Shown here: piece by piece, positions 45,913-55,109 of the stretch | Position numbering within the stretch: position 1 is the first letter of the stretch | Layout of the letters: the number at the start of each line of letters is the position of its first letter | NCBI GenBank assembly: GCA_036960605.1 | Contig: JBALXI010000016.1 | Coordinates: 1-64,000, forward strand | Direction of reading: 5' to 3' | Length of the DNA stretch: 64,000 nt | DNA from: Oleispira sp036960605 | Lineage (GTDB): Bacteria > Pseudomonadota > Gammaproteobacteria > Pseudomonadales > Oceanobacteraceae | The notes under the pieces: generated by a model | Databases searched by the model: none | Seen by the model: only the letters and a program-made list of their open reading frames with translations | Told to the model about the DNA's origin: nothing | Program-made: the position numbers and the translations under genes

Positions 45913-46869
45913 ATGCGCATTGTTTTAGCTCCACTTGAAGGGGTAATGGATCATACCGTTCGTGAATTATTAACCGGTTTAGGGGGTTATGATTTATGTG
46001 TCACAGAATTCTTAAGGGTATCCAACCATCAGTTATTGCCGCCGCGTACTTTCTATCAACTGGCGCCTGAGCTAGAGAATAATGGTTTTACTCCGAGTGG
46101 AGTGCCTATACGTATGCAGTTATTGGGTTCAGAACCTGATACTTTGGCGATGAATGCCCAGCGAGTGATTGAACTTGGTTCTCATGGCGTCGATTTGAAC
46201 CTCGGTTGCCCAGCCAAAACGGTTAACAAAAGCAAAGGGGGAGCAACGCTACTAAAAGAGCCAGAGCTTATTTTCGATGCCGTTTCCGCAATGCGCCAAG
46301 CAGTGCCTCAAGATGAAATTCTGTCTGTAAAAATTCGTTTAGGCTGGGATGATCCCAATTGTGTCCATGAAATAGTTGACGCAATTGTTTCAGCAGGGGC
46401 TGATGAGTTAACGATTCATGCCCGTACCAAGGAAGATGGTTATAAAGCGGAAGCGATTAAGTGGCATTATATTGCGCAGGTGAAAGAACGTTTGGCGAGA
46501 GAAGGCAAAAACCTATCGATTATTGCCAATGGTGAGATTTGGAATGCTGAAGATGCGGTTAAGTGTCGAGAAGTCTCAGGTTGTAATGATCTTATGATTG
46601 GCCGAGGTGCACTGGCTACGCCTAACTTGGCAGCTATAGTGGCCGGCATTAGTGATAAAATGAGTTGGCAGGAAGTAGTTTTGATGATTTTGGATTACCG
46701 CAAGGTGCAGGTAATCGGCTCGAAAGGTCATCACTACTCGAGCCGAGTAAAGCAGTGGTTGAGTCAAATGCGACAATCATATCCTGAAGCGAATGAGCTC
46801 TTTGCTGCGATTCGACAGATTAAGGATAGCGAAGACATGGTTGCTGTTTTGAATAAGGCGCTTAAATAA
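45913..46869 (+). CDS. dusC: tRNA-dihydrouridine(16) synthase
   Basis: FMN-dependent enzyme that reduces uridine to dihydrouridine in the tRNA D-loop, position 16 for the DusC subfamily. Its 318 residues match DusC length. M-R-I-V-L-A-P-L-E-G-V-M-D at the N-terminus and Y-D-L-C-V-T-E-F-L-R-V are DusC-like, in contrast to DusA/DusB. The catalytic cysteine lies in N-L-G-C-P-A-K-T-V-N-K-S-K-G-G near residue 98, and flavin-site motifs T-I-H-A-R-T-K and A-N-G-E-I-W follow. Monocistronic; its stop is only 20 bases from the stop of the convergent histidine kinase. Confidence 0.95.
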   Translation: MRIVLAPLEGVMDHTVRELLTGLGGYDLCVTEFLRVSNHQLLPPRTFYQLAPELENNGFTPSGVPIRMQLLGSEPDTLAMNAQRVIELGSHGVDLNLGCPAKTVNKSKGGATLLKEPELIFDAVSAMRQAVPQDEILSVKIRLGWDDPNCVHEIVDAIVSAGADELTIHARTKEDGYKAEAIKWHYIAQVKERLAREGKNLSIIANGEIWNAEDAVKCREVSGCNDLMIGRGALATPNLAAIVAGISDKMSWQEVVLMILDYRKVQVIGSKGHHYSSRVKQWLSQMRQSYPEANELFAAIRQIKDSEDMVAVLNKALK

Positions 46870-46889
46870 AAGCAGCCGAATATTCATCG

Positions 46890-48512
46890 CTAAAACCAGA
46901 GATCAAACTCTTCAACTAAAGCCTCTAAACGAATGGGTTTTGCCAATAATCCAGACATGCCTGCTGCGTTATACTTTAGTTGTTCTTGATGAGAGGCTGA
47001 GGCTGTTAAGGCAATGATAGGAGTTTGAGTGAAATTAGGTAGCATAGATAAAAATTCGGTGGCTTGAATACCGTCCATAATGGGCATTTGAATATCCATG
47101 AGAATAATATCAAATATTTCTTTATGACAAATGTCTAAAGCTTCTTGACCATTGTTGGCAATCTGAACCTGTAAACCTAATTTTTTCAGAAGTATCGCAG
47201 TCACTTTTTGATTTACAATATTATCTTCAACCAATAACACTCTTTTATTATATTTCCGTTGTATATTAATTAAAGGAGATTTGCGGTTCGTCGGTGAAAT
47301 TCTTTTACCTGCTAATAGCATCGGCAGTTCAATGGTAAATGACGACCCTTTACCGGGCTCGCTTTTGACTTGAATATTGCCGGACATCAGTTGGCAGAGT
47401 TGCTGACAAATTGCCAAACCTAAGCCAGATCCTTTTTGGCGTTTAGACATATCCATATCTAATTGTGTGAACGCGGTAAAAATATCCTGCTGTTGGGATG
47501 TTGGGATACCTAAACCTGTATCGGTTACTTTGGCGATAAATAAAATTGAATTGTCTGCTAAAGGTTTGCTATTAATCTTAACGTTTATGCTGCCATGATC
47601 AGTAAATTTTATGGCGTTAGAGATAATGTTTTGCATGATTTGAGTGATTCTAAGGCCATCAATGAACGCCGTTTTGGGCAAGCTATCGAGTCCCTCTATT
47701 TCATAAGATAGCGATTTATTGCGCGCTTCGATACGAAACATATTAAATATATTGTGTATGAGCTCGGATAAGTTTATCTCTTTTAATATTAATTGATTTT
47801 TACCGACTTCTAAGCTTGATATATCGAGTAAATCGTTAATTAATTCGAGCAAAATATCACTGGAAGAATGAATGATATCGGCTAATTCTGTTTGTTCAGG
47901 GGTTAGGCTTTCAAAGGCTAAAATTTGCGATGCTCCGAGAATACCATTAATCGGAGTTCGTAATTCATGACTTATATTGGCCATGAATTTACTTTTGGCT
48001 AAATTCTCATTCTCGGCATGTTCTTTGGCTTTAAGAAGATGGCTTTCAGACTGGTGCTTCAAGGTGATGTCGCGAGTAACACCCATTAATTTTGTTATGT
48101 TCCCGTGGGGGTCTAATATAGGAATGAAGTTTGATTCAAAGGTTTTATCGCCCCTAGGAGTATCCACGGTAAATTGAAAGTGAGACGCTTGATTCCCTTT
48201 CAGCGCTTCTTGCATCAAACCTTGAATTCGTCCTAAGTTCGCATCACCAACAAAGTCTAAATACGGGGTATTGACGACCTCAGACTCTTGAGTCAGGCCC
48301 AGCATTTCAATGCCGGCAGGGTTTATTTTAACCAGTTTACCGTCACTATCAATTTCATGGATACATACCGGAGCATGCTCTACTAATTCTTGATAGCGTT
48401 TATCCAGGAGTTGTGCTGAACCCAGTTTATTGAGGGCGATCTTCTGTTCTTTAACCTGCTCTTCAAGTTCGGCAATGCGTTGATGTAGCGAGTTGTCAGA
48501 GCAGTTATTCAT
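46890..48512 (-). CDS. Soluble PAS hybrid histidine kinase with receiver
   Basis: Cytoplasmic hybrid sensor kinase of 540 residues with no membrane span. A short coiled coil (1-35) precedes a PAS domain (about 40-160, P-V-C-I-H-E-I-D-S-D-G-K), the HisKA dimerisation domain with the phospho-accepting His in N-I-S-H-E-L-R-T-P-I-N-G (near 185), an HATPase domain with D-T-G-L-G-I-P and G-S-G-L-G-L-A-I, and a receiver domain (about 418-538) with the phospho-acceptor Asp in I-L-M-D-I-Q-M-P-I-M-D-G. All catalytic motifs look intact. No output partner is adjacent; phosphorelay to an HPt elsewhere is expected. Confidence 0.93.
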   Translation of the reverse strand: MNNCSDNSLHQRIAELEEQVKEQKIALNKLGSAQLLDKRYQELVEHAPVCIHEIDSDGKLVKINPAGIEMLGLTQESEVVNTPYLDFVGDANLGRIQGLMQEALKGNQASHFQFTVDTPRGDKTFESNFIPILDPHGNITKLMGVTRDITLKHQSESHLLKAKEHAENENLAKSKFMANISHELRTPINGILGASQILAFESLTPEQTELADIIHSSSDILLELINDLLDISSLEVGKNQLILKEINLSELIHNIFNMFRIEARNKSLSYEIEGLDSLPKTAFIDGLRITQIMQNIISNAIKFTDHGSINVKINSKPLADNSILFIAKVTDTGLGIPTSQQQDIFTAFTQLDMDMSKRQKGSGLGLAICQQLCQLMSGNIQVKSEPGKGSSFTIELPMLLAGKRISPTNRKSPLINIQRKYNKRVLLVEDNIVNQKVTAILLKKLGLQVQIANNGQEALDICHKEIFDIILMDIQMPIMDGIQATEFLSMLPNFTQTPIIALTASASHQEQLKYNAAGMSGLLAKPIRLEALVEEFDLWF

Positions 48513-48641
48513 AGGCGTATCTTAATATTTGTCATTTAGATGTGAAGCAAAGATTAATAGATTATAGCGCCTTTGCTTTAATCTTGCTTAATTGCACGGG
48601 CTATGGATAATGCCAGCTATATTTGATTAAGGGTTTTAAGT

Positions 48642-49052
48642 ATGTGGACACAAGAAGAAAGCAATGATGGCAAGGTTTTACATCAGTCAATAAGTGCCGG
48701 AAATACTCAAGAATTGATTAAGATTTCGGTTCTAGGGTGTGCAGATTATGCATTTTCTTTGTTCGATGACAATGTCAAAGATGAGTCTATGTATTGCTTG
48801 TTTGACTGGAATTTTCCCATGCAAACGTTAACAATTAGTGTTTCTGGCCCATCTAAAACTGTCTTGTCTAAGCATGTCGTTCAGTTGAAGTTAGAAAGTT
48901 ACGATGCCTATTTGATAGACCAGGAAGATCAGCAAGAGCAGATCCAACTATGGCTGCATAATCACTTAACCACCAGTGCTGAATTTTTAGAGTACTCACT
49001 GGTAGCCTCAATGGTGGCTGATGGTGACATAAGCGCTTCAGTCTTGTTATAA
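48642..49052 (+). CDS. Hypothetical protein, 136 residues
   Basis: I do not recognise this protein. It is acidic, soluble and has no signal peptide or membrane span. The sequence alternates beta-like segments (ELIKISVLGCADYAFSLFDD, FPMQTLTISVSGPSK) with a Gln/Glu-rich helix (DQEDQQEQIQLWLHNHL) and ends in a small hydrophobic tail. An AAGGG precedes the ATG at suitable spacing. It lies between, and is transcribed away from, the divergent histidine kinase. A 9-bp hairpin without a T run (CAACTCAGC/GCTGAGTTG, 49121-49151) follows. The reading frame uses ordinary codons, supporting a real gene. Confidence 0.6.
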   Translation: MWTQEESNDGKVLHQSISAGNTQELIKISVLGCADYAFSLFDDNVKDESMYCLFDWNFPMQTLTISVSGPSKTVLSKHVVQLKLESYDAYLIDQEDQQEQIQLWLHNHLTTSAEFLEYSLVASMVADGDISASVLL

Positions 49053-49227
49053 CGGCTATTTTAAATGAAATGATCCTCGTATTTTGTCGGATCGTAGAGC
49101 CGGCCAACGCATGATTACTGCAACTCAGCAGCGCATAGGGCCGCTGAGTTGGTAATGCTTAGTGATAAAAGTGCTCTAGGAAGTGTGCATAATTATTATC
49201 AAAAAAATCAGGCTAGCGAGTCAGTTT

Positions 49228-52149
49228 TTATAACTTATCTAGGCCAGCCTTATTGATCGTCGCTAGCTCAGTCCAATCTTTTTCTGGAACTTCTTGGCTA
49301 TGAGAAAATAATAAACGCGGGTCTTTTTTCTCAATAATACTGCTTTCGAATAGCGCTTGAATTTGAGCTAGCTGAATTTGCTCAACATCGTTGGCAATCG
49401 ACTCATTAGTATCGAATGTTAAGCGGTTGACCTCAATGTTATGCCAGAAGTGACCGACTTTTTCTGCCATGTTTTTCTTCTTACTGACTAGGCGGCTGAT
49501 AAGCCCTTGCTTATGGTCTTCAAATTCCTCTGTGGTCAGCTCTGCTAACTGTCGCTTAAAGTCGATAAAGAAACTTTCTGATTCGGCCAGAATTTCTGCA
49601 CTGCTGGCGTTAGGAGATTGCACAATGAAAATTAAACCCGGTACTGCATTTTGAGGAAAAGGAGAGGCTGATACGATATAGCCCATTTTTTTCTCGGTAC
49701 GTAGCCATTGGTAATAAGGCGAGCTAATTATTTGAGCTAACAGTGCATAGTGAGCTCTGGCATCGTCTGAGGTTAATACGTCAAACTGCTGACCTTGAAT
49801 ATACAAGCTCATGGCGCTATCAGGATGCTGTCGCTCAATAGCTTGCAGGTATTGATTGGAGATAGGGCTATCGGCTGTTTTGTTATTAACAATCGTACTA
49901 TTAGGAATCTTGCTGATTTTTGCCGGGGCAATACGTTCGCCACTAGGCTGATACGCTTTCTTCAGTACTTCGCTGATCGCCTTAGCCGCTTCAGGCTCTA
50001 ATGTTCCATGCACATAGCTATCAACATACAACGATTGTTTTAGACGTGTATTAAAGGCTAATACATCTTCTAAGGTCACAGTATCTAAAGCAGCAATCAG
50101 TTCTTGCTGGCTAAAGCTCGGGTTGCGTAACCAGCGGCGTAGTTCACTGATGGTTCGCTCATAGGGCTTAGCTTTTAATTGGTTCTCTAAGCGACGCTTA
50201 AGCTGAGCTTGATAGCGTTTAAATTCTTCTTCGCTGACATTCTCTGCGGTGAGAGACGCCATAGTATCGACAATTTTTTCTAATAAAACGTGCAGTTTAT
50301 CGTGATAGCCCGACATGGAAAGTTCTAGTCCACGGCCACTGGCATGCAGCTGATAATTTAAACCGGCGACATACGCGGGATAGGTATAACTGCTAATAAG
50401 TTCGTTCACGCTGTGGCTAAAAAGCTGGGCAATAATACGATCTTTCGCATTGTTGGCTACGTCTTGATTATGCAAATTAATGAAGACTTTTGCTTTCGGT
50501 AAACGGAATTCTTGTTCAGGGTAGTACCATAAGCGCAGTCCAGTCTCATCAATTAAGGTGGTAGGGATGTCTTGCGCTGGCGCATCGGTTAAGGCAAAAG
50601 AGCTCGGGATGAAGGGGTTGGCCTTCGGTAAAAATAATTGCTCGCGGTATTCAGGTTTTAAAATAGGATCTTTGCTGGCCGTAAAATCTTTAATCACCGC
50701 AGGGCGAAGCATTATTTTAGTATCGTACCAAGTATCGGTGGTATTGGTTTCGACTTCTGGCGCAATTAAGGTGCGAATTAAATTGTTACAGGTTAGCTGA
50801 TCTAAAAAGGGTTTTAGTACTTCAATAGCAGGTGTTTGCCATTGGTAGTCGCCATAAATAACTTGGCTGGCTTCTCTATGGCGCAAATTATTGGTTAAGC
50901 GTACCGCAAAGTGGCCTGCTTTAGATTTCTCTTGATTAGCAAACGCGAGTTCCGATAGTTGATGTTGCTCGCCATAAATACGCTCAATAAAGTCCTCGTC
51001 TTGTAAGCCTTGTTGCAGTAATTCTATATACGCAAAAACGGCCGCTGTAATTTCATCAATGCGAAAAAGACCGACTAACGTGAGCTGTATATTAACGGTT
51101 AACGTTGATTCCCAAGGTGTACTAACGCCTCGACCAGCACTTAAGCCTTCTGCCCAGCCACGTTTTTTAAATAGCGCTAATAAGCTGCCTTCGCCTTCGT
51201 GACCTAATAAATGGTTGATGATTTGCAAAGGCTTGTATTGATACAAGCTCAAACTTTCAGGCATAGGAAAGCTTAATTTTAATTGGCGCAGTTCTTTGAT
51301 CGGCTCAATTTGCAAATCTAGCGGTAATTGGTCTGGCTGATAGAGACTAGGGCGCTGCGCCTTGGCTACGACATCACGCTTAGGAATGGCACTGAATTTT
51401 TCTTCGGTCCATTGTTCGAGTATATCTAAGTCATAATTACCGATCAGGGTGAGTGACATTTCGTTGGCTGAATAATGTTGATGATAAAAAGTAATGAGTT
51501 CGTCACGAATTAAGCTGTCAGGGCGATCTTCTAAGGTTATTAAGCTGCCGGTGGCAAATTTTGCATACGGATGTTCTGGGTTCATCGCTTGCTTTTCTGC
51601 GGAGAAAATACGACGACCATCATCTTTCGACTTCGACGTGTATTCAGCATTGACTGCATTTTTTTCACGCTCAACGTATTCGGCATTAAACGTGGGAGAT
51701 ATAAAGAAGGGGGCAAAGCGATCGAGAGCCGTTGCCAGCGCATCATTATCAATTTCGAAAAAGTAGTTGGTTACGTCATGGGCGGTAAAAGCATTATGGC
51801 TGCCACCGTGCTTATTGATGAACTCTTGATACTCACCGGCTTCTGGAAAAGGTTCAGTCCCCAAAAAGAGCATATGTTCTAAAAAGTGGGCTAATCCTTG
51901 GCGGCCTTTAGGGTCATCACCACTGCCAACATTCACCGCTAATGAGGCGGCGGCTTTGTCGGCTTCTTTATCGGCTACCAGAATCACCTTTAAACCATTA
52001 TCGAGTACCAGAGAGCGATATTCTCGTTGGTCATTTGGGCTTTGAATGATGGTATTGACTGATGATTGCATATTGATCCGATAAGCCGCGGTAGCAACGG
52101 CCAAAATTACCAACAGCAAAAAGGTGCTGTAGCGAGTAGAGAAAAGCAT
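49228..52149 (-). CDS. Pitrilysin-type M16 zinc metalloprotease
   Basis: Large M16 (insulinase/pitrilysin) peptidase of 973 residues, close to the 962 of Escherichia coli protease III (PtrA). The inverted zinc motif H-F-L-E-H (near residue 87, in GLAHFLEHMLFLGTEPFPEA) is intact, followed by N-A-F-T-A-H-D-V-T-N-Y and the distal zinc ligand region E-R-E-K-N-A-V-N-A-E-Y. The N-terminus has a hydrophobic segment (about 10-24) that is either a signal peptide or a membrane anchor, placing the enzyme in the periplasm. The inactive second half (500-973) is complete. In enteric bacteria ptrA lies between recC and recB; here a homologous-looking gene lies 5 kb from recD on the other strand. Confidence 0.9.
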   Translation of the reverse strand: MLFSTRYSTFLLLVILAVATAAYRINMQSSVNTIIQSPNDQREYRSLVLDNGLKVILVADKEADKAAASLAVNVGSGDDPKGRQGLAHFLEHMLFLGTEPFPEAGEYQEFINKHGGSHNAFTAHDVTNYFFEIDNDALATALDRFAPFFISPTFNAEYVEREKNAVNAEYTSKSKDDGRRIFSAEKQAMNPEHPYAKFATGSLITLEDRPDSLIRDELITFYHQHYSANEMSLTLIGNYDLDILEQWTEEKFSAIPKRDVVAKAQRPSLYQPDQLPLDLQIEPIKELRQLKLSFPMPESLSLYQYKPLQIINHLLGHEGEGSLLALFKKRGWAEGLSAGRGVSTPWESTLTVNIQLTLVGLFRIDEITAAVFAYIELLQQGLQDEDFIERIYGEQHQLSELAFANQEKSKAGHFAVRLTNNLRHREASQVIYGDYQWQTPAIEVLKPFLDQLTCNNLIRTLIAPEVETNTTDTWYDTKIMLRPAVIKDFTASKDPILKPEYREQLFLPKANPFIPSSFALTDAPAQDIPTTLIDETGLRLWYYPEQEFRLPKAKVFINLHNQDVANNAKDRIIAQLFSHSVNELISSYTYPAYVAGLNYQLHASGRGLELSMSGYHDKLHVLLEKIVDTMASLTAENVSEEEFKRYQAQLKRRLENQLKAKPYERTISELRRWLRNPSFSQQELIAALDTVTLEDVLAFNTRLKQSLYVDSYVHGTLEPEAAKAISEVLKKAYQPSGERIAPAKISKIPNSTIVNNKTADSPISNQYLQAIERQHPDSAMSLYIQGQQFDVLTSDDARAHYALLAQIISSPYYQWLRTEKKMGYIVSASPFPQNAVPGLIFIVQSPNASSAEILAESESFFIDFKRQLAELTTEEFEDHKQGLISRLVSKKKNMAEKVGHFWHNIEVNRLTFDTNESIANDVEQIQLAQIQALFESSIIEKKDPRLLFSHSQEVPEKDWTELATINKAGLDKL

Positions 52150-52239
52150 GTGAACCCCAATTTTGAACTTATGATTTCACCCCTGGTTCTCTTAGAATTA
52201 GGGGCGATTTCAGGCTATTGACTGCTTAGTGCTTGGATA

Positions 52240-52497
52240 TCAGTGTTTAGCACTGTCTTGGCGGGCAATATTTTGGGCATCTTGTAAGGTATGCTCAGCA
52301 TTATCAAGAGCATCAATTAACTCCAGACGTTTTTTACAGTCGTCTAATTCAGAAGATAAAAGTGCAAATTGGTTATGAAATGCTTGGTCAATAGCTTCGT
52401 AAACGGCTTTAACTTGCTCTTTGCTATCAGCTTTAGGTGTTTTTAGAACTTGTAAACAAGCATGCGCAATTTGGTGATAAAGTTTTTCTTTTTTCAC
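52240..52497 (-). CDS. Hypothetical small helical protein, 85 residues
   Basis: I do not recognise a family. The protein is predicted all-helical, charged and soluble, with heptad-like patterns (FALLSSELDDCKKRLELIDA) suggesting a coiled coil. The start is a GTG at 52497, preceded at suitable spacing by TAGGA on the minus strand. It is transcribed in the same direction as the downstream M16 protease (91 bases away) and the upstream receiver protein (59 bases), so it may share a transcript with either. No function is assigned. Confidence 0.6.
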   Translation of the reverse strand: MKKEKLYHQIAHACLQVLKTPKADSKEQVKAVYEAIDQAFHNQFALLSSELDDCKKRLELIDALDNAEHTLQDAQNIARQDSAKH

Positions 52498-52556
52498 GGA
52501 TAAATCCTAATGGTCGATAAATAATAATTGCGCAGGATCATACCTTATTTCAGTCT

Positions 52557-54425
52557 TTATTGATGTAGCCAGGATATCTGCTGAGGTAATAGTTTTACCG
52601 ATAATATCTCTCCTGCTAACCAATGGCAGGGGCTTGTATGCAATAGTGCCAGTTGTTCGGGGGTTCTAATGTCTATGGCGAGAAGCAGCAAGTCTTGATT
52701 TTTTAGATGGTTGAGTAGTTGCATACTATGACGCTTGATCTGTTGGCGGCCATCGAATAACCATTGGCTATCAATGCAGAGCCCAGCAAACATCTTGGGT
52801 AAGTCATGGCTGAACTCTTTGATGCTATTAAGATGAAAATCGGGATTCTTCACCAGTACCTTTATTTCTAGGCTGTTAAGCTGATCCTGCATATGTGCGC
52901 CGGCGTGTTTAATGTCGAGCAGTTGCTCTGGACTCAATATTAACCACCATTGATTGTGCTCTTGATTGGGCTGGCGGCGTAAAGAGACGATGGCTGCGAG
53001 TGATTTCATTACTTGGTGAGGTTTGAGATCACTAAAATCATTAACCCACTGCACTGGGGTTTTACAGTAGTGATCCCATTCTTGCGAGCAGTGAATCGCA
53101 TCGTTGAGCCATTGCTCTAAATCTTCCTGGTTTTGGCAAGTGGGAGGCAGTAGTGCTATTCCTTGGCCGCGTTGATCAAATATTGGCAGGCAGTTAAATC
53201 CTGTGTGCGCGTAATGCTGGGGCTGATAATAGCTGTGCCCTTGATAAGGAGCATTCTTTCCTTCTTGACCTTCATCTATATTCAATTCTATCTCTTTAGC
53301 GATTTTTACTAAGTCTTGCGACAGCATTGGGTTGTGTTCAAGTATTTCTGAGTGCCATTTTATGATGGACTCGCGGCCGTGAAAGCTGAGTGGTTGGATG
53401 AATTCTTGATGGATATTGGCCAGTAAATTTTCAATATGCTTCGGGTCAACAGACAATGGAAGGCGAAGAATTTGGTCGCCAGCATGGGTTGCAGTGATGT
53501 GATATAAATTATCACTGACTAATTGTAAGCGTTCATTAATAACGGTAATGAAATCTAGGTTTAACTTATCTGGATGATCTATCACTATTTTTAAATAACG
53601 AAAAGAAGGTTCTGTTACTTTACTGTTTAGAGCTGAGTCTGTGGTTAAGCCTTGGGTGGTGAGGCGAGATTTATCAGACAAATGATGCGGCTCGCTGCTG
53701 AGTTCATGCAACATGTCATCAATCATCGGGATGGCTAAGCATAGGAAGTGATGCTCAGCAAAAGGCACAATACACATCCACGCTTCACTTCCGTGGATAC
53801 TGGCGGTATTAAAATGAAAACTACCTTGCCAGTGATGGAGAGTCTCTAAGGTATTAATTAACTGGGTTTCTTGTTGAATGGAATTGTTACTGATTGATTT
53901 CGAAAACAAGTTCTTTCCTTGTAATTCACCCGTGGTACTCCCTAGCCATTCAGCGGCACTGGGGTTGGTGAGATGGATAACCCAATTATCGTCAGTTATA
54001 AGGCAGGCTTGATCTTGCTGCTGAAAGCTCTCACGTAAACTTATGGCCTGTTTTAAAATACGTTGCTGTCGAATACCTTCGTTAATGTTATAACGTAATA
54101 ACATCGCATCCCAAGGTTTAGCTAAGCGTTGATGGACATCGCCCTTGAGTGAGGCAGGTAATAGGCCTTCTTCGTCTTCTGATGACAGTAGTATGCGGTA
54201 AGTCGTGGGCCAGCGTTGATGGACAGTAGCGCAGAGATCGATACCTGACATTCCTGGCATTATTTGGTCTGTGATCACAACGGTAATCGCATGCTGCTCT
54301 AAAATGCTTAATGCTTCCGCGGCACAGCCTGCTTTATAGATAATATAATGCTCGTCCAAAAGTGAGCTTTCTATCGCGTCTGTAATAGCAGGTTCATCGT
54401 CAACAAGTAGTAAAGTAGGGGTCAT
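52557..54425 (-). CDS. Receiver protein with PAS and degenerate GGDEF/EAL-like region
   Basis: Response-regulator-like protein of 622 residues. An intact receiver (1-120) has L-V-D-D-E near residue 8, phospho-acceptor Asp in I-T-D-Q-I-M-P-G-M-S-G (near 54) and the R-L-A-K-P-W lysine. A PAS-like segment (125-235) follows. Residues 275-390 (YLKIVIDHPDKLNLDFITVINERL, read in parts) look like a GGDEF domain without GGDEF, and 395-622 like an EAL domain that has lost E-A-L and D-D-F-G-T-G, replaced by V-K-N-P-D-F. The final H-W-L-A-G-E-I-L-S matches the place of the usual Q-G-Y/F-L-F-S. It likely acts as a ligand-binding or scaffold effector rather than an enzyme. It is divergent from the HTH gene at 54558. 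Confidence 0.75.
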   Translation of the reverse strand: MTPTLLLVDDEPAITDAIESSLLDEHYIIYKAGCAAEALSILEQHAITVVITDQIMPGMSGIDLCATVHQRWPTTYRILLSSEDEEGLLPASLKGDVHQRLAKPWDAMLLRYNINEGIRQQRILKQAISLRESFQQQDQACLITDDNWVIHLTNPSAAEWLGSTTGELQGKNLFSKSISNNSIQQETQLINTLETLHHWQGSFHFNTASIHGSEAWMCIVPFAEHHFLCLAIPMIDDMLHELSSEPHHLSDKSRLTTQGLTTDSALNSKVTEPSFRYLKIVIDHPDKLNLDFITVINERLQLVSDNLYHITATHAGDQILRLPLSVDPKHIENLLANIHQEFIQPLSFHGRESIIKWHSEILEHNPMLSQDLVKIAKEIELNIDEGQEGKNAPYQGHSYYQPQHYAHTGFNCLPIFDQRGQGIALLPPTCQNQEDLEQWLNDAIHCSQEWDHYCKTPVQWVNDFSDLKPHQVMKSLAAIVSLRRQPNQEHNQWWLILSPEQLLDIKHAGAHMQDQLNSLEIKVLVKNPDFHLNSIKEFSHDLPKMFAGLCIDSQWLFDGRQQIKRHSMQLLNHLKNQDLLLLAIDIRTPEQLALLHTSPCHWLAGEILSVKLLPQQISWLHQ

Positions 54426-54557
54426 AATAACTCGACTTCATTAAAGCATCCGTTCTGGTGAGAATAAGTTCTAAGAAAAAGTACCAACTTCCTAGGCAAG
54501 TATGGTTAGTCAGTACCTATACTTAGTGTAAGTTTAGTAAGAAACTGAGAAGTTGCA

Positions 54558-55109
54558 GTGGCAGATAAACAAGCGTTAACCACAGGTGAAGCCGCAAAGT
54601 ATTGCGGTGTTAATTTCCGAACAGTCATTCGCTGGATTGAGCGAGGACATTTGGACGCATATAAACTACCAGGCAGGGGGGATAACCGCATACCGGTTGA
54701 TACCTTTGTCGATTTCCTACGGCAAAATGACATGCCGGTACCGGATGAACTAGTGGCGGATGATCGTCGTCTGCTGCTATTTTCATTACAGGATAGTCAG
54801 GCTCGCGAATTAGCAGCTGATCTGAGGAGGAACAATTGGGATGTTGTTTTGGCTGATGATCCTGTGCAGCTGGGTTATTTGATCGCTAAAGATAAACCTT
54901 CGGCGTTATTAATGATGGACCTCCATTATGCAGATATTGCGGCTCGTATTATGAAAGATGCGAGCAAAGATCGCAGCGCAGCGCCTAAAATGTGTCTGCT
55001 GCAAAGCAATCAACGTGAAATGCATGATGGCTGGGATTCATTTCAATGGCCTGAGCAGCGGCAGTTGCTGCTGGATTATTTGACCCAAGATGGATCAGAG
55101 AGTCATTAA
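54558..55109 (+). CDS. Excisionase-type HTH protein with pseudo-receiver domain
   Basis: DNA-binding protein of 183 residues starting at GTG 54558. Residues 1-60 form a MerR/excisionase-type winged helix (T-T-G-E-A-A-K-Y-C-G-V-N-F-R-T-V-I-R-W-I-E-R-G with a following wing). Residues 70-180 resemble a receiver fold (RRLLLFSLQDSQARELAADL, then PSALLMMDLHYADI) in which the N-terminal acidic pair is missing, though an Asp in M-M-D is present. It therefore looks like an atypical response regulator with the HTH at the N-terminus instead of the C-terminus. It overlaps the next kinase gene by 20 bases and is divergent from the receiver/EAL-like gene. The three probably form one signalling module. Confidence 0.8.
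   Translation: MADKQALTTGEAAKYCGVNFRTVIRWIERGHLDAYKLPGRGDNRIPVDTFVDFLRQNDMPVPDELVADDRRLLLFSLQDSQARELAADLRRNNWDVVLADDPVQLGYLIAKDKPSALLMMDLHYADIAARIMKDASKDRSAAPKMCLLQSNQREMHDGWDSFQWPEQRQLLLDYLTQDGSESH

Noticed and set aside
49121..49151. Hairpin CAACTCAGC/GCTGAGTTG as a terminator
   Set aside because: It has no T run on either strand, so I cannot call it a terminator; it is noted with the 136-residue gene only.
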